DNA of 64,000 bases, from contig CACGZG010000003.1 in assembly GCA_902577525.1 (NCBI GenBank), positions 55,554 to 119,553 of the forward strand. Direction: 5' to 3'. Position numbers and translations under genes: made by a program. How positions within the stretch are numbered: the first letter of the stretch is position 1; every line of letters starts with the position of its first letter. This DNA is from an uncultured Pelagibacteraceae bacterium. GTDB lineage: Bacteria > Pseudomonadota > Alphaproteobacteria > Pelagibacterales > Pelagibacteraceae. The notes under the pieces were generated by a model, which saw nothing but the letters and a program-made list of their open reading frames with translations, had not been told where the DNA came from and did no database searches. Below, in pieces: positions 43,893-53,321 of this stretch.

Positions 43893-46478
43893 ATGAATTT
43901 GGTCATTGTAGAAAGTCCTGCTAAAGCAAAAACTATCAATAAATATTTGGGTGGTAATTATAAAGTTTTAGCAAGTTATGGTCACATAAGAGACTTGCCT
44001 TCTAAAAATGGTTCTGTTGATCCTGATCAAGATTTTAAGATGGAGTGGGAAATTGATAGTTTTTCAAAAAAGTATCTTAAAGAAATAACTGATGCAGCAA
44101 AAGATTCATCAAAAATTATATTAGCTACCGATCCAGATCGTGAAGGCGAAGCTATTGCATGGCATGTGAAAGAGTATTTAAATGAAAAAAAACTTTTAAA
44201 AGATAAAGAAATTGAAAGAGTGGTATTTAATGAGATAACTAAAAAAGCTGTAATACAAGGAATTGAAAACCCAAGACAAATTGAGCCACATTTAGTTGAT
44301 GCTTATATGGCTAGAAGAGCTTTAGATTACTTAGTTGGTTTTAATATTTCACCAATACTTTGGACAAAACTTCCAGGTTCAAAATCTGCAGGAAGAGTTC
44401 AATCTGTTGCTTTAAAATTAATTACAGAGAGAGAACATGAAATTGAGTCATTTAATCCAGAGGAGTTTTGGACTTTAAGTGTAAACTTTATAGATCAAAA
44501 TAATCAAAAAATAACTGCAAATATCAGTCAGTTAGATAACAATAAGATTGAAAAATTTTCATTCAGAAATAAAGATGAAATAAATAAAGCTATATCAAAT
44601 ATAAATAAAAAAAAATTTAGTATTACAGATATCTCAAGTAAAGTTGTTAATAGAAATCCATCTGGACCATTCACTACATCTACTCTTCAGCAAACTGCAT
44701 CAAGTAGATTAGGTTTTGGTGCATCGAGAACGATGCAAATTGCACAAAAACTATATCAAGGTATAGAAATAGAAGGAGAAACAATTGGTTTGATCACTTA
44801 TATGAGAACTGATGGAACTAATTTATCCAAAGATGCAGTTTCAACTTTCAGAGATTATATTGAAAAAAAAATTGGTAGTGAATATTTGCCTAAAGATGCT
44901 TTAAATTATTCTGGTAAAAAAGCTAAAAATGCTCAAGAAGCTCATGAAGCGATAAGACCAACAGATATTATCAGGACACCTCAGAGTATTAAAAAATATT
45001 TAAGTACAGATCAAAATAAACTATATGAACTTATTTGGAGTAGAGCTTTATCTTCTCAAATGGAATCAGCTAAGTTTGATAGGAATACAATTACCATATC
45101 GTCAGACAATAATGATACTATTTGTAAAGCTAGTGGATCTGTCCTCAAATTTGATGGATTTTTAAAAATTTATAATAATCAAAGTAAAGATGACGATGAA
45201 AATATATTGCCAGCTGTGTCTAAAGGTCTTGTTAATATCGAAGCATTACTGGATGAGCAACATTATACACAACCTCCACCAAGATATTCAGAGGCAAGTT
45301 TAGTAAAAAAACTAGAGGAACTGGGTATTGGAAGACCCTCTACCTATGCAAGTATTATTTCTACTATTGCTAATAGAGGATATGCAGAAATAGTAAATAA
45401 AAGATTTTTTCCTACTGACAGAGGTAAATTAATCTCTGCTTTTTTAGAAAAATTGTTTTCAAAATATGTAGATTATAATTTTACAGCAGGATTAGAGGAT
45501 CAACTTGATGAAATTACAACTGGAAAAGAAAGTTGGATCAAAGTATTAGAGCTTTTTTGGAAAGACTTCAATAATAACGTTTCAGAGGTGAAAGAAAAAA
45601 GGACTAGAGAGGTGTTAGATTTACTTAATGATAGTTTAGGTGAATTAATATTTGATAAAGATAAAGATGGAAATATAGTAAGAAAGTGCCAATTATGTAG
45701 TTCTGGTACTCTAAGTTTAAAAAATAGTTTTAGAGGTGGAGCTTTTATAGGTTGTTCAAATTACCCTGAATGTAAATTTACAAGACCTTTATCAAAAGTG
45801 AAAGCTGCGGCTCAAGCACAATTAGCTGAGCCAAAGTTAATAGGAAAACATGATAATGGGAATGATATTTATTTAAAAAATGGGAGATTTGGACCTTATC
45901 TTCAATATGAAAAAATCCCCACTGATATTGAACTTGAAAAGGCTACAAAAAAAAAGAAAAAAACTAAAAAATCTAAATCAGATGTTAATGAACTTTTAAA
46001 AAATGTTTCAATTCCTAAAGGCTTAGAGCTAGAAAATATTAATTTAGAAAAAGCTCAATTCTTATGTTCATTACCTAAGTCTTTAGGTATTAATCCTGAT
46101 AATCAAAAAGAAATTACATTGAACACGGGAAGATTTGGTCCTTATTTAAAATGTGAAAATAAATCTGCAAGAATAGAAAATGTCGAAGACATATTCTCTA
46201 TAGGTTTGAATAGAGCAATCACACTAATTGCAGAGGCTAAACCTGGTCGTATGTCTTCATCAATGATAAAAGATTTAGGAGAACATCCTGAAGATAAAAA
46301 ACCTGTAAGAGTAATGAAAGGTCAATACGGTCCTTATATAAAATATAAATCTCTTAATGCAACAATACCTGAAGAAAAAGATCCTACTGAATTAACGATG
46401 GAGGAAGCTTTAATACTAATTGAGAAAAGAAAAGAATACGATAAAACTAAGAAATCCAAAAAAAGGAAATTAAAATGA
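43893..46478 (+). CDS. topA: DNA topoisomerase I
   Basis: 861 residues, type IA. The Toprim domain opens NLVIVESPAKAKTINKYLGG, with the acidic DPDREGEAIAWH near residue 90. The active Tyr lies in GLITYMRTDGTNLS. After the core, one four-cysteine zinc ribbon (CQLCSSGTLSL ... IGCSNYPECKF) and several basic C-terminal repeats (NGRFGPYLQYE, TGRFGPYLKCE, GQYGPYIKYK) follow. It relaxes negative supercoils. The stop overlaps the next gene's ATG by 4 bases. Confidence 0.97.
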   Translation: MNLVIVESPAKAKTINKYLGGNYKVLASYGHIRDLPSKNGSVDPDQDFKMEWEIDSFSKKYLKEITDAAKDSSKIILATDPDREGEAIAWHVKEYLNEKKLLKDKEIERVVFNEITKKAVIQGIENPRQIEPHLVDAYMARRALDYLVGFNISPILWTKLPGSKSAGRVQSVALKLITEREHEIESFNPEEFWTLSVNFIDQNNQKITANISQLDNNKIEKFSFRNKDEINKAISNINKKKFSITDISSKVVNRNPSGPFTTSTLQQTASSRLGFGASRTMQIAQKLYQGIEIEGETIGLITYMRTDGTNLSKDAVSTFRDYIEKKIGSEYLPKDALNYSGKKAKNAQEAHEAIRPTDIIRTPQSIKKYLSTDQNKLYELIWSRALSSQMESAKFDRNTITISSDNNDTICKASGSVLKFDGFLKIYNNQSKDDDENILPAVSKGLVNIEALLDEQHYTQPPPRYSEASLVKKLEELGIGRPSTYASIISTIANRGYAEIVNKRFFPTDRGKLISAFLEKLFSKYVDYNFTAGLEDQLDEITTGKESWIKVLELFWKDFNNNVSEVKEKRTREVLDLLNDSLGELIFDKDKDGNIVRKCQLCSSGTLSLKNSFRGGAFIGCSNYPECKFTRPLSKVKAAAQAQLAEPKLIGKHDNGNDIYLKNGRFGPYLQYEKIPTDIELEKATKKKKKTKKSKSDVNELLKNVSIPKGLELENINLEKAQFLCSLPKSLGINPDNQKEITLNTGRFGPYLKCENKSARIENVEDIFSIGLNRAITLIAEAKPGRMSSSMIKDLGEHPEDKKPVRVMKGQYGPYIKYKSLNATIPEEKDPTELTMEEALILIEKRKEYDKTKKSKKRKLK

Positions 46479-46936
46479 GTTATGATGATAAAATTAATGA
46501 ACTTAAAATAAAACTTCCCGAGGCTAAACCTCCAGTTGGAAATTATGTTGCTACAAAAATTTCAGGAAAAATGTTGTTTATATCAGGGCAAATTTCTATT
46601 GATGAAAATGGTCAGCTTATTAAAGGAAAAGTTGGAAAAGAATTAAGTACTGAAGCAGGCTATAATGCTGCTCAAAGATGTGCATTGAGTATTATTGCTC
46701 AAGTAAAAAAAGCTTGTGATAATGATTTATCGAAGATTAAATCATGCGTAAAATTAACTGGTTTTGTAAATTCAACTGATGACTTTACAGAACAACCAAA
46801 AGTTATAAATGGCGCATCTGATCTTATAGTTTCGGTCTTTGGTGATGCTGGTATGCACACTAGAGCTGCTGTAAGTGCAAATAGTTTACCTTTAGGTGTT
46901 TCAGTAGAAGTTGACGCAATATTTGAATTAAATTGA
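46475..46936 (+). CDS. RidA-family (YjgF/UK114-like) protein
   Basis: 153 residues, longer than classical RidA (about 128) and closer to the subfamily with an N-terminal extension. The trimer core has MLFISGQISIDENGQLIKG, AAQRCALSIIAQVKKA, and the C-terminal HTRAAVSANSLPLGVSVEVDAIFEL. The Arg corresponding to the catalytic residue of enamine/imine deaminases is present (HTRAAV). Likely deaminates reactive enamines, but subfamily functions vary. It overlaps topA by 4 bases and converges on ugd with a 4-base gap. Confidence 0.85.
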   Translation: MSYDDKINELKIKLPEAKPPVGNYVATKISGKMLFISGQISIDENGQLIKGKVGKELSTEAGYNAAQRCALSIIAQVKKACDNDLSKIKSCVKLTGFVNSTDDFTEQPKVINGASDLIVSVFGDAGMHTRAAVSANSLPLGVSVEVDAIFELN

Positions 46937-46940
46937 TATC

Positions 46941-48239
46941 TTATCTGCCCACACTAAAATATTTTAAACCTTGTTCTTTCATCTTTTCAGAGGAATAAAT
47001 ATTTCTCATATCATATATAATAAATTTTTTTTTCTTAGCTAAATTTTTAAAGTTTATTGATTTAAAATCATTCCACTCAGTATGAATTATAACAAGATCT
47101 GAACCTTCTATTGTTTTTTTAATTGAGTTTTCGTATGTCACATTTTTATTTCTTGATAGCTCTTTTTTAAACCCAGTAGGATCATAATATTTAATTATTG
47201 CGCCTTTTCTGGATAATGTTGGTATCATGATTAAGCTTGATGAGTCTCTCATATCATCTGTATTAGCTTTAAATGTCACACCTAAAAAAGAAATCTTCTT
47301 ATTCTTAATTTTATTATTTAAGATATTATTTATTCTCTTTAGCAAAACATTTGATCTATTTTCGTTAGATTTAACTACTGATTTAATTACTGAGAGATTT
47401 GATTTAAATTTATCAGCTGTTGAAATAATTGCTTTTGTATCTTTTGGAAAACAAGATCCACCATACGCTGGACCAGCTCTTAAAAATCGACTACCTATTC
47501 TTTTATCTAAACCCATACCGATAGATATATCCTCAATATTTATGTTTGTTTTTTCGCATAAATTTGCAATTTCATTTATAAATGTAATTTTTGTAGCTAA
47601 AAAGGCATTTGATGCATATTTTATTAGCTCTGCTGCTCTTCTAGATGTATTTAAGTATTGAGCTCCTTTAGAGATTAGAGGGCTATATAAATTTCTTAAA
47701 ATACGATTTGTTTTTTTATCATTTGATCCAACTACTATTCTATCAGGATAAGTAAAATCTCGTATAGCCTCGCCTTCTCTTAAAAACTCCGGGTTAGAGA
47801 CTACCGAGAATTTCTTTTTAGAATTTTTTTTAGAAATAATTTTTTCAATTTCATCACCGGTAGTAACTGGTACTGTTGATTTAGTTATAATTATTTTAAA
47901 TTTGTTTATTGAAGAGCTTATATCTTTTGCAACATTATAAATTTGACTTAAATCAGCTGAACTTCCACCTTTTTTTGTTGGTGTACCTACACAAATAAAT
48001 ATAATATCAGATTCATTTACAGATTTTTTCAAATTTGTTGAAAATGATAATCTTTTATTTTTGAAATTCTTAACTACTAATTCTGATAAACCAGGCTCAT
48101 AAATAGGTATTTTACCTTTTTGAAGTAATTCTATTTTGTTTTTATCTCTATCTACACAAATCACATCATTTCCCAAATCAGAAAAACATACTCCACTGAC
48201 TAGGCCTACATAACCTGTACCGATCATACATAATTTCAT
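46941..48239 (-). CDS. ugd: UDP-glucose 6-dehydrogenase
   Basis: 432 residues. The NAD fold is at the very start (LCMIGTGYVGLVSGVCFSDL), followed by IFICVGTPTKKGGSADL-like residues, NPEFLREGEAIRDF, and the catalytic-Cys loop GPAYGGSCFPKDTKAI. It oxidises UDP-glucose to UDP-glucuronate for surface polysaccharide or lipid. The start overlaps the galU stop by 4 bases, so substrate maker and user are coupled. Confidence 0.96.
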   Translation of the reverse strand: MKLCMIGTGYVGLVSGVCFSDLGNDVICVDRDKNKIELLQKGKIPIYEPGLSELVVKNFKNKRLSFSTNLKKSVNESDIIFICVGTPTKKGGSSADLSQIYNVAKDISSSINKFKIIITKSTVPVTTGDEIEKIISKKNSKKKFSVVSNPEFLREGEAIRDFTYPDRIVVGSNDKKTNRILRNLYSPLISKGAQYLNTSRRAAELIKYASNAFLATKITFINEIANLCEKTNINIEDISIGMGLDKRIGSRFLRAGPAYGGSCFPKDTKAIISTADKFKSNLSVIKSVVKSNENRSNVLLKRINNILNNKIKNKKISFLGVTFKANTDDMRDSSSLIMIPTLSRKGAIIKYYDPTGFKKELSRNKNVTYENSIKKTIEGSDLVIIHTEWNDFKSINFKNLAKKKKFIIYDMRNIYSSEKMKEQGLKYFSVGR

Positions 48240-49051
48240 AATTTAGAAATCTCCATTGATGATTTTATATAACCTTTCATACTTCCACAGTCTAAATATT
48301 TTCCAGAAAAATTATGTGCTATAAATTTATAATTTTCATCTATCAATGACTGAATAGCATCCGTAATATGTATTTCGCCACCTTTCCCAGGTTTTTGTTT
48401 TGATAATTTAGAAAAAATTTTTTTTGGAAGAATATATCGTCCAATTACAGCTTTGTTTGATGGTGCATTTTTAATAGAGGGTTTTTCAATAACACTGTTT
48501 ATAAAAAAATTTTGACGATCTATTTTTTTTTTAATATTATAAATGCCCCATCTTGAAACGGTCTTTCTGTCAACGTTCATACTTGCCATAACAGATGATT
48601 TAAATTTATTATGAATACTTATCATTGATTTTGAGCAATTTTTTTTTAATATAAGATCATCAGGTAATAACATTAAAAAAAATTTATCCTTAATATATTT
48701 TTTTGTTTTTAACACTGCATCTCCAGTCCCTAGAGGTTTATTTTGATATACAAATTTAATCATCTTTTTGTATTTCAATATCTTTTTATATTCACTAATT
48801 ATTCTGATATCTTTTTTTTTTTTAATTATCTTTTTATAAAAACTGTCGTTGTAAAAATAATTTTTTATCATTATCTTTTTATTAGAAATTATGAAAATTA
48901 CTTCTTTAATACCTGCATCAATACATTCATCTAAAATATATTCTATTCCTGGTCTACCATTTATTGGCAAAAGTTCTTTTGCAAAAACACTAGTAAGAGG
49001 TAATAATCTGGTACCTAGTCCAGCTAATGGAATAATCGCTTGTTTAATCAT
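48236..49051 (-). CDS. galU: UTP-glucose-1-phosphate uridylyltransferase
   Basis: 271 residues with the nucleotidyltransferase signature IPLAGLGTRLLPLTSVFAKELL, then YILDECIDAGIKEVIFI, NKPLGTGDAVLKTK, MLLPDDLILKK and VIEKPSIKNAPSNKAVIGRYIL. It makes UDP-glucose, the substrate of ugd next to it. Divergent from panC with 33 bases between starts. A dTDP-sugar relative is possible, but the pairing with ugd favours GalU. Confidence 0.93.
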   Translation of the reverse strand: MIKQAIIPLAGLGTRLLPLTSVFAKELLPINGRPGIEYILDECIDAGIKEVIFIISNKKIMIKNYFYNDSFYKKIIKKKKDIRIISEYKKILKYKKMIKFVYQNKPLGTGDAVLKTKKYIKDKFFLMLLPDDLILKKNCSKSMISIHNKFKSSVMASMNVDRKTVSRWGIYNIKKKIDRQNFFINSVIEKPSIKNAPSNKAVIGRYILPKKIFSKLSKQKPGKGGEIHITDAIQSLIDENYKFIAHNFSGKYLDCGSMKGYIKSSMEISKL

Positions 49052-49084
49052 TTAAATGTTTTACTTATTAAATTGTTTATATAA

Positions 49085-49891
49085 ATGAAAATCTTATTAA
49101 ATAAAGATGATTTATTTGAGGCATTAAAAAGTACCTCTAACTTAGGTTTTGTTCCAACTATGGGAAGCCTTCACAAAGGACATGTCTCACTAATTAAAAG
49201 GTCTAAAAAAGAGTGTAGAAAAACTATTGTAAGTATCTTTGTAAATCCTACACAATTTAATAACAAGAAAGATTATGAAAAATACCCTAGGAATATTAAA
49301 AAAGATTTATCAGTTCTCAGTAAATTAAGAGTAAACTTTGTTTTCATACCAGATAAAAAACACATTTATGATTTTAAGAGAAAAAATAAGATTAAAATTT
49401 TAAAAAAAGATAAGATTTTGTGTGCAAAATTCAGAAAAGGTCATTTTGAGGGAGTGATTGATGTAATGGACCGATTAATAAAGATAGTTAAACCCAAAAA
49501 AATCTTTATGGGAGAAAAAGATTTTCAGCAATTATATTTAATCAAAAATTATATCAAAAATAAATGTAAAGTTATCTCATGTAAAACTATAAGAGATAAT
49601 CAAAAATTAGCTTTTTCTTCAAGAAATAATCGTTTAGATTATATTGGATTAAAAACAGCGAGGTCAATTTCTAAAGATATATTTAATTTAAAAAAAATTT
49701 TAAAAAAAGAAAAAAAAATCCAAAAAATTCTTTCTATCAAAAAAAAAGAGTTGGGTATTTTAAAAAATGTTAAAATTGAATATCTTGAATTACGAAATAA
49801 ATTTTCTTTAAAGAAAACCAAAAAATTTAAAGACTCTAAAATTTTTATAGCTTATTATATAAATGATATTAGGTTGATAGATAATTTCTAA
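49085..49891 (+). CDS. panC: Pantothenate synthetase
   Basis: 268 residues. The ATP HxGH motif region is GFVPTMGSLHKGHVSLIKRS, followed by VSIFVNPTQFNNKKDYEKYPR, GVIDVMDRLIKIVKPKKIFMG, EKDFQQL, and TIRDNQKLAFSSRNNRL, where a Gly-Leu of the usual REDDGLAMSSRN is altered. It joins pantoate and beta-alanine. The C-terminal half is extremely Lys-rich, with long A runs in the DNA, but the frame is intact. PanB is not in the window. Vitamin B5 synthesis is reported to be incomplete in some SAR11 strains, so its presence is informative. Confidence 0.92.
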   Translation: MKILLNKDDLFEALKSTSNLGFVPTMGSLHKGHVSLIKRSKKECRKTIVSIFVNPTQFNNKKDYEKYPRNIKKDLSVLSKLRVNFVFIPDKKHIYDFKRKNKIKILKKDKILCAKFRKGHFEGVIDVMDRLIKIVKPKKIFMGEKDFQQLYLIKNYIKNKCKVISCKTIRDNQKLAFSSRNNRLDYIGLKTARSISKDIFNLKKILKKEKKIQKILSIKKKELGILKNVKIEYLELRNKFSLKKTKKFKDSKIFIAYYINDIRLIDNF

Positions 49892-49894
49892 TTT

Positions 49895-51268
49895 CTACAA
49901 AAAATAAGCTCCAACACCTAGAAAAGATACAAAACCAATGACATCTGTAATTGTTGTGACAAATACACTAGATGCGATAGCGGGATCTATATTCATTTTT
50001 TTTAAAGTAACTGGAACTAAAATTCCAAACAGACCAGCTACGACCATTGTTAGTATCATGGAAATTGATATTATAAGTGATAACTGAATATCCTGAAACC
50101 ATAATTGAACAATTAAAGAACTAATTATAGCAAAGATTATTCCATTCAAAATTCCAATATTGAATTCTTTTAAAATATTTTGATTAAAATTATTTTTTGT
50201 AAGATCATTTGTTGCAAGAGTTCTGACTGTAACAGCAAGAGTTTGCATGCCTGCATTACCGCCCATTGAAGCAACAATTGGCATTAAGAAAGCCAAGACA
50301 ACCATTTGTTCAATAGTAGCTCCAAATAAACTAATACAATATGTAGCTAAAAAGGCTGTAAAAAGATTTAATAAAAGCCAATTAAATCTTCTTTTAGTTT
50401 TAGTAATTACACCATCTGTAATTTCCTCATCTCCAACACCAGCTAATCTTAATGCATCCTCTTCGGCTTCTTCCTTTAGTACAGTTAAAACATCATCTGA
50501 AGTAATCATACCCACTAGTTTATTATTTTTATCAACAACACAAGCAGAATTTAAATTATAGTTTTCAAATAAATTTCCTACCTCTTCCCTGTCCATATCA
50601 ACTGGGACTAAAAAAGTAGAGTCATCCATTATTGAGGACATCTTGGAGTCTCTTGATGTTCTTAAAACTTTGGAAGATGGAACTGTGCCAACTGGTTTAA
50701 AATTTTCATCTACAATATAAATTTCCAAAAATTCTTCAGGTAAATCTTTGTTTTCCCTTAAATAATCAATAGTTTGACCTACTGACCAATTACTAGGAAT
50801 TGCTGTGAACTCTCTTTGCATGATCCTTGCAGCACTGTCCTCTGGGTAACTAAGTCCTTCTAGTAAAGCAAATCGATCTTTTGGAGGTAAGGCACTTAGT
50901 ATAGAATTTTTATCTTTTTCCTCAACATTCTCTAAAATTGCAATTGCATCATCTGACTCAAGATTTTTTAATATTCGAACAATCGCATCAGAGGAAAGAA
51001 ACTTGATTATTTCAGACTGTACAGACTCATTTAATTCAACAAAAACCTCAGGATCAATCTTAAAATTGTTTAATTTAATTAAGTTTTCTCTGTCATTTTC
51101 ACTTAAATGTTCAATAATGTCAGCTGCATCTGCAGGATGCATTTCTTTAAAAGAATTTGTTATAAATAATGCATCATTTAATGCGATTTTGTCAGTAACA
51201 ACTTTTATATATTCTTTATTAAATTCAAAATTGACTTTTTTATCTTTTATTTTTTTTATTAAAGTCAT
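49895..51268 (-). CDS. mgtE: Magnesium transporter MgtE
   Basis: 457 residues. An acidic helical MgtE_N domain (MHPADAADIIEHLSENDRENLIKL ... LSALPPKDRFALLEGLSY) leads to two CBS domains (IPSNWSVGQTIDYLRENKDL; FLVPVDMDREEVGNLFENYNL ... LVGMITSDDVLTVLKEEAEED). Five membrane segments follow with the pore motif FLMPIVASMGGNAGMQTLAVTVR. It is a Mg2+ channel gated by cytosolic Mg2+ through the CBS domains. It converges on panC with a 3-base gap. Confidence 0.96.
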   Translation of the reverse strand: MTLIKKIKDKKVNFEFNKEYIKVVTDKIALNDALFITNSFKEMHPADAADIIEHLSENDRENLIKLNNFKIDPEVFVELNESVQSEIIKFLSSDAIVRILKNLESDDAIAILENVEEKDKNSILSALPPKDRFALLEGLSYPEDSAARIMQREFTAIPSNWSVGQTIDYLRENKDLPEEFLEIYIVDENFKPVGTVPSSKVLRTSRDSKMSSIMDDSTFLVPVDMDREEVGNLFENYNLNSACVVDKNNKLVGMITSDDVLTVLKEEAEEDALRLAGVGDEEITDGVITKTKRRFNWLLLNLFTAFLATYCISLFGATIEQMVVLAFLMPIVASMGGNAGMQTLAVTVRTLATNDLTKNNFNQNILKEFNIGILNGIIFAIISSLIVQLWFQDIQLSLIISISMILTMVVAGLFGILVPVTLKKMNIDPAIASSVFVTTITDVIGFVSFLGVGAYFL

Positions 51269-51327
51269 AAAATTCCTGTTATTTAGTCGGATCTTTTAAT
51301 ACATAATGAAAAGAATACAATTTTTAA

Positions 51328-51948
51328 ATGAATATAGAGATTAAAAAGTCAAAAAAACCAATAAAATACAGCGATGCTATTAAGTTTATGGAGTCAAGAT
51401 TAATAGATATCAACCAAAAAAGCTCAAAAGATTTAATTTGGATTTTAGAGCATGAAGATATTTATACTGCAGGAACAAGCTATAAAGATGATGAAATAAT
51501 TGACAAAAATATAAATATTTTAAAAACAAACAGAGGTGGAAAAATCACTTATCATGGGCCAGGTCAATTAGTTTGTTATTTTGTAATAGATTTAAACAAA
51601 AGAAAAAAAGATATAAGAAATTTTATTTCTATAATTGAAAAGACTATTATTAAAACTTTGAAATCTTACAATATTGATACATTCGCAGATAAAAAAAATA
51701 TTGGAATTTGGTACAACGATAAAGGAAAAGAAAAAAAGGTTGCAGCGATAGGAGTAAGGGTAAGTAAATGGATTGCATATCATGGTTTCTCAATAAATAT
51801 TAATAATGACCTAAGTAAATATAATGCAATTATTCCATGTGGTATAAGAAATAAAGGAGTAACCTCTTTAAAAAAAATAAGTGATCAAAATTATAAAGAT
51901 TTAGATCAAAAGATAGTAAAGAATTTTATTTCAAACTTGGAAGTCTAA
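51328..51948 (+). CDS. lipB: Octanoyltransferase LipB
   Basis: 206 residues. The LipB signature [20 protein letters not shown] is intact, and the catalytic pair is present: Lys in [19 protein letters not shown] and Cys in [17 protein letters not shown]. It moves octanoyl from ACP to the lipoyl domains of 2-oxoacid dehydrogenases and glycine cleavage H protein. The 3' end overlaps the convergent pseudouridine synthase gene by 23 bases, the longest convergent overlap in the window. Confidence 0.96.
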   Translation: MNIEIKKSKKPIKYSDAIKFMESRLIDINQKSSKDLIWILEHEDIYTAGTSYKDDEIIDKNINILKTNRGGKITYHGPGQLVCYFVIDLNKRKKDIRNFISIIEKTIIKTLKSYNIDTFADKKNIGIWYNDKGKEKKVAAIGVRVSKWIAYHGFSININNDLSKYNAIIPCGIRNKGVTSLKKISDQNYKDLDQKIVKNFISNLEV

Positions 51949-52843
51949 GCCTTTTACTATGAATTAACTTTATGAAATAATCAGGTAATGTTGCTTTAAA
52001 TGTATATTTTTTATTTTTCATTATAAATTTGATTTGATAGGAGTGAAGCATTAAATCTTTATTAATCCCCTTTTTTGAAAAACTAGAATTATATTTTTTA
52101 TCGCCATAAATTGAATGTCCGATATTAAATAATTGTTTTCTAAGTTGATGTTTTCTACCAGTTATAGGCTTCATTTCAATCAAACTTGAATTAAAATTTT
52201 TATCTAAAACTTTATAAATAGTTTTTGCTTTTTCGGTTATCTTTTTTCCATTGTCATATCTTATTAAATTATTATTCCATTCTCCTGAATTTTTTTCAAT
52301 TTCACCATGACAGATTGCAATATATTTTTTGTGTACTTTTCTTAATCTAAACAAAGATGTTAATAACTGTGCTGTTTCTCGGTTTTTAGCTATTACAAAA
52401 ACTCCTGAAGTATCTTTATCTAATCTGTGAACAGAAAAAGGTTTAGTTCCTTCAAAAATTTTACTTTTTTTAAAAATGTCAATTAAATTTTTTTTTGATT
52501 TTGTTCCACCCTGAACTGAAATTCCTGAACTTTTATTAAGAACAACAAAGTCATCGTTATTCTCAATAATGAGATTTTCATTTTCTTTTATAATTATATT
52601 GGTTGGTTGAAATTTAATTTTACTATTAATAATCTTTTCTTCAAATTTAAAGTCAAATAATTCAATCTTATCATTTAATTTAATTTTTATAGAACTTTTA
52701 ACCTTTTTTTTATTTAATTTTATTTTTCCTCTTCTTAAATTTTTTTCAATAAAGCTTTGTGGCATTTTTCCCAGTTTATTTCTTAAATACCTATCAATTC
52801 TCATTTCATGAAAAGCAGAATCAACAACTAAAGTTTTCTTCAT
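51926..52843 (-). CDS. rluC: Ribosomal large-subunit pseudouridine synthase (RluA family, RluC-like)
   Basis: 305 residues. An S4-type RNA-binding domain at the start ([31 protein letters not shown]) is followed by the synthase domain: [21 protein letters not shown], the catalytic-Asp motif [19 protein letters not shown], and [21 protein letters not shown]. RluC acts on three uridines of 23S rRNA; RluD is the nearest alternative. It follows rplQ by 19 bases and may be the tail of the ribosomal super-operon. Confidence 0.88.
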   Translation of the reverse strand: MKKTLVVDSAFHEMRIDRYLRNKLGKMPQSFIEKNLRRGKIKLNKKKVKSSIKIKLNDKIELFDFKFEEKIINSKIKFQPTNIIIKENENLIIENNDDFVVLNKSSGISVQGGTKSKKNLIDIFKKSKIFEGTKPFSVHRLDKDTSGVFVIAKNRETAQLLTSLFRLRKVHKKYIAICHGEIEKNSGEWNNNLIRYDNGKKITEKAKTIYKVLDKNFNSSLIEMKPITGRKHQLRKQLFNIGHSIYGDKKYNSSFSKKGINKDLMLHSYQIKFIMKNKKYTFKATLPDYFIKLIHSKRLRLPSLK

Positions 52844-52862
52844 AAAATTACATTTAATGAAT

Positions 52863-53321
52863 TTATTTAGCTGTAGCTACTTTTTTATCTTCTTTTTTTT
52901 GATTATCTTTATTTGTATCTTTTGAGGTATCTTTTTTCTTCTTATCTACTCTTTTTGCTTCTAAATCTCTATCTACAAGCTCAATAATAGCCAAAGGAGC
53001 ATTGTCACCATATCTAAAACCTGCTTTTATTATTCTTGTATAACCGCCATTTCTTTTCTGATATCTTTTAGACAATGTTTTTTTTACTTTGTTGGCTGAT
53101 TTAATATCTTGAAGTTTAGAAACCAGCATTTTAGTTGAATGTAAATTATCTTTTTTTCCCAAAGTAATAATTTTGTCTGCCTGTGGTTTTAAAAATTTTG
53201 CCTTAGGTAAAGTTGTTTTTATTTGCTCATATTTTATCAAAGAATTGAGCATATTTTTTAATAAGGCTTTTCGATGCTCTGATGTTCTATTTAATTTTTT
53301 ATTAGCAAAACCATGTCTCAT
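52863..53321 (-). CDS. rplQ: 50S ribosomal protein L17 (bL17)
   Basis: 152 residues starting [25 protein letters not shown], the bL17 signature, with KRYQKRNGGYTRIIKAGFRYGDNAPLAIIEL in the middle. The last 30 or so residues are a Lys/Asp-rich tail (KDTSKDTNKDNQKKEDKK) beyond the conserved domain. Its ATG overlaps the rpoA stop by one base. Last ribosomal gene of the cluster. Confidence 0.96.
   Translation of the reverse strand: MRHGFANKKLNRTSEHRKALLKNMLNSLIKYEQIKTTLPKAKFLKPQADKIITLGKKDNLHSTKMLVSKLQDIKSANKVKKTLSKRYQKRNGGYTRIIKAGFRYGDNAPLAIIELVDRDLEAKRVDKKKKDTSKDTNKDNQKKEDKKVATAK

Noticed and set aside
47227-47661. 144-residue plus-strand ORF inside ugd
   Set aside because: Mirror of conserved UDP-glucose dehydrogenase codons; Phe/Leu-rich composition typical of antisense frames in AT-rich genes.
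49680-49760. Runs of 8-9 A in panC as programmed slippage sites
   Set aside because: Similar Lys-codon A runs occur in many genes here and no alternative-frame product is evident; base composition explains them.
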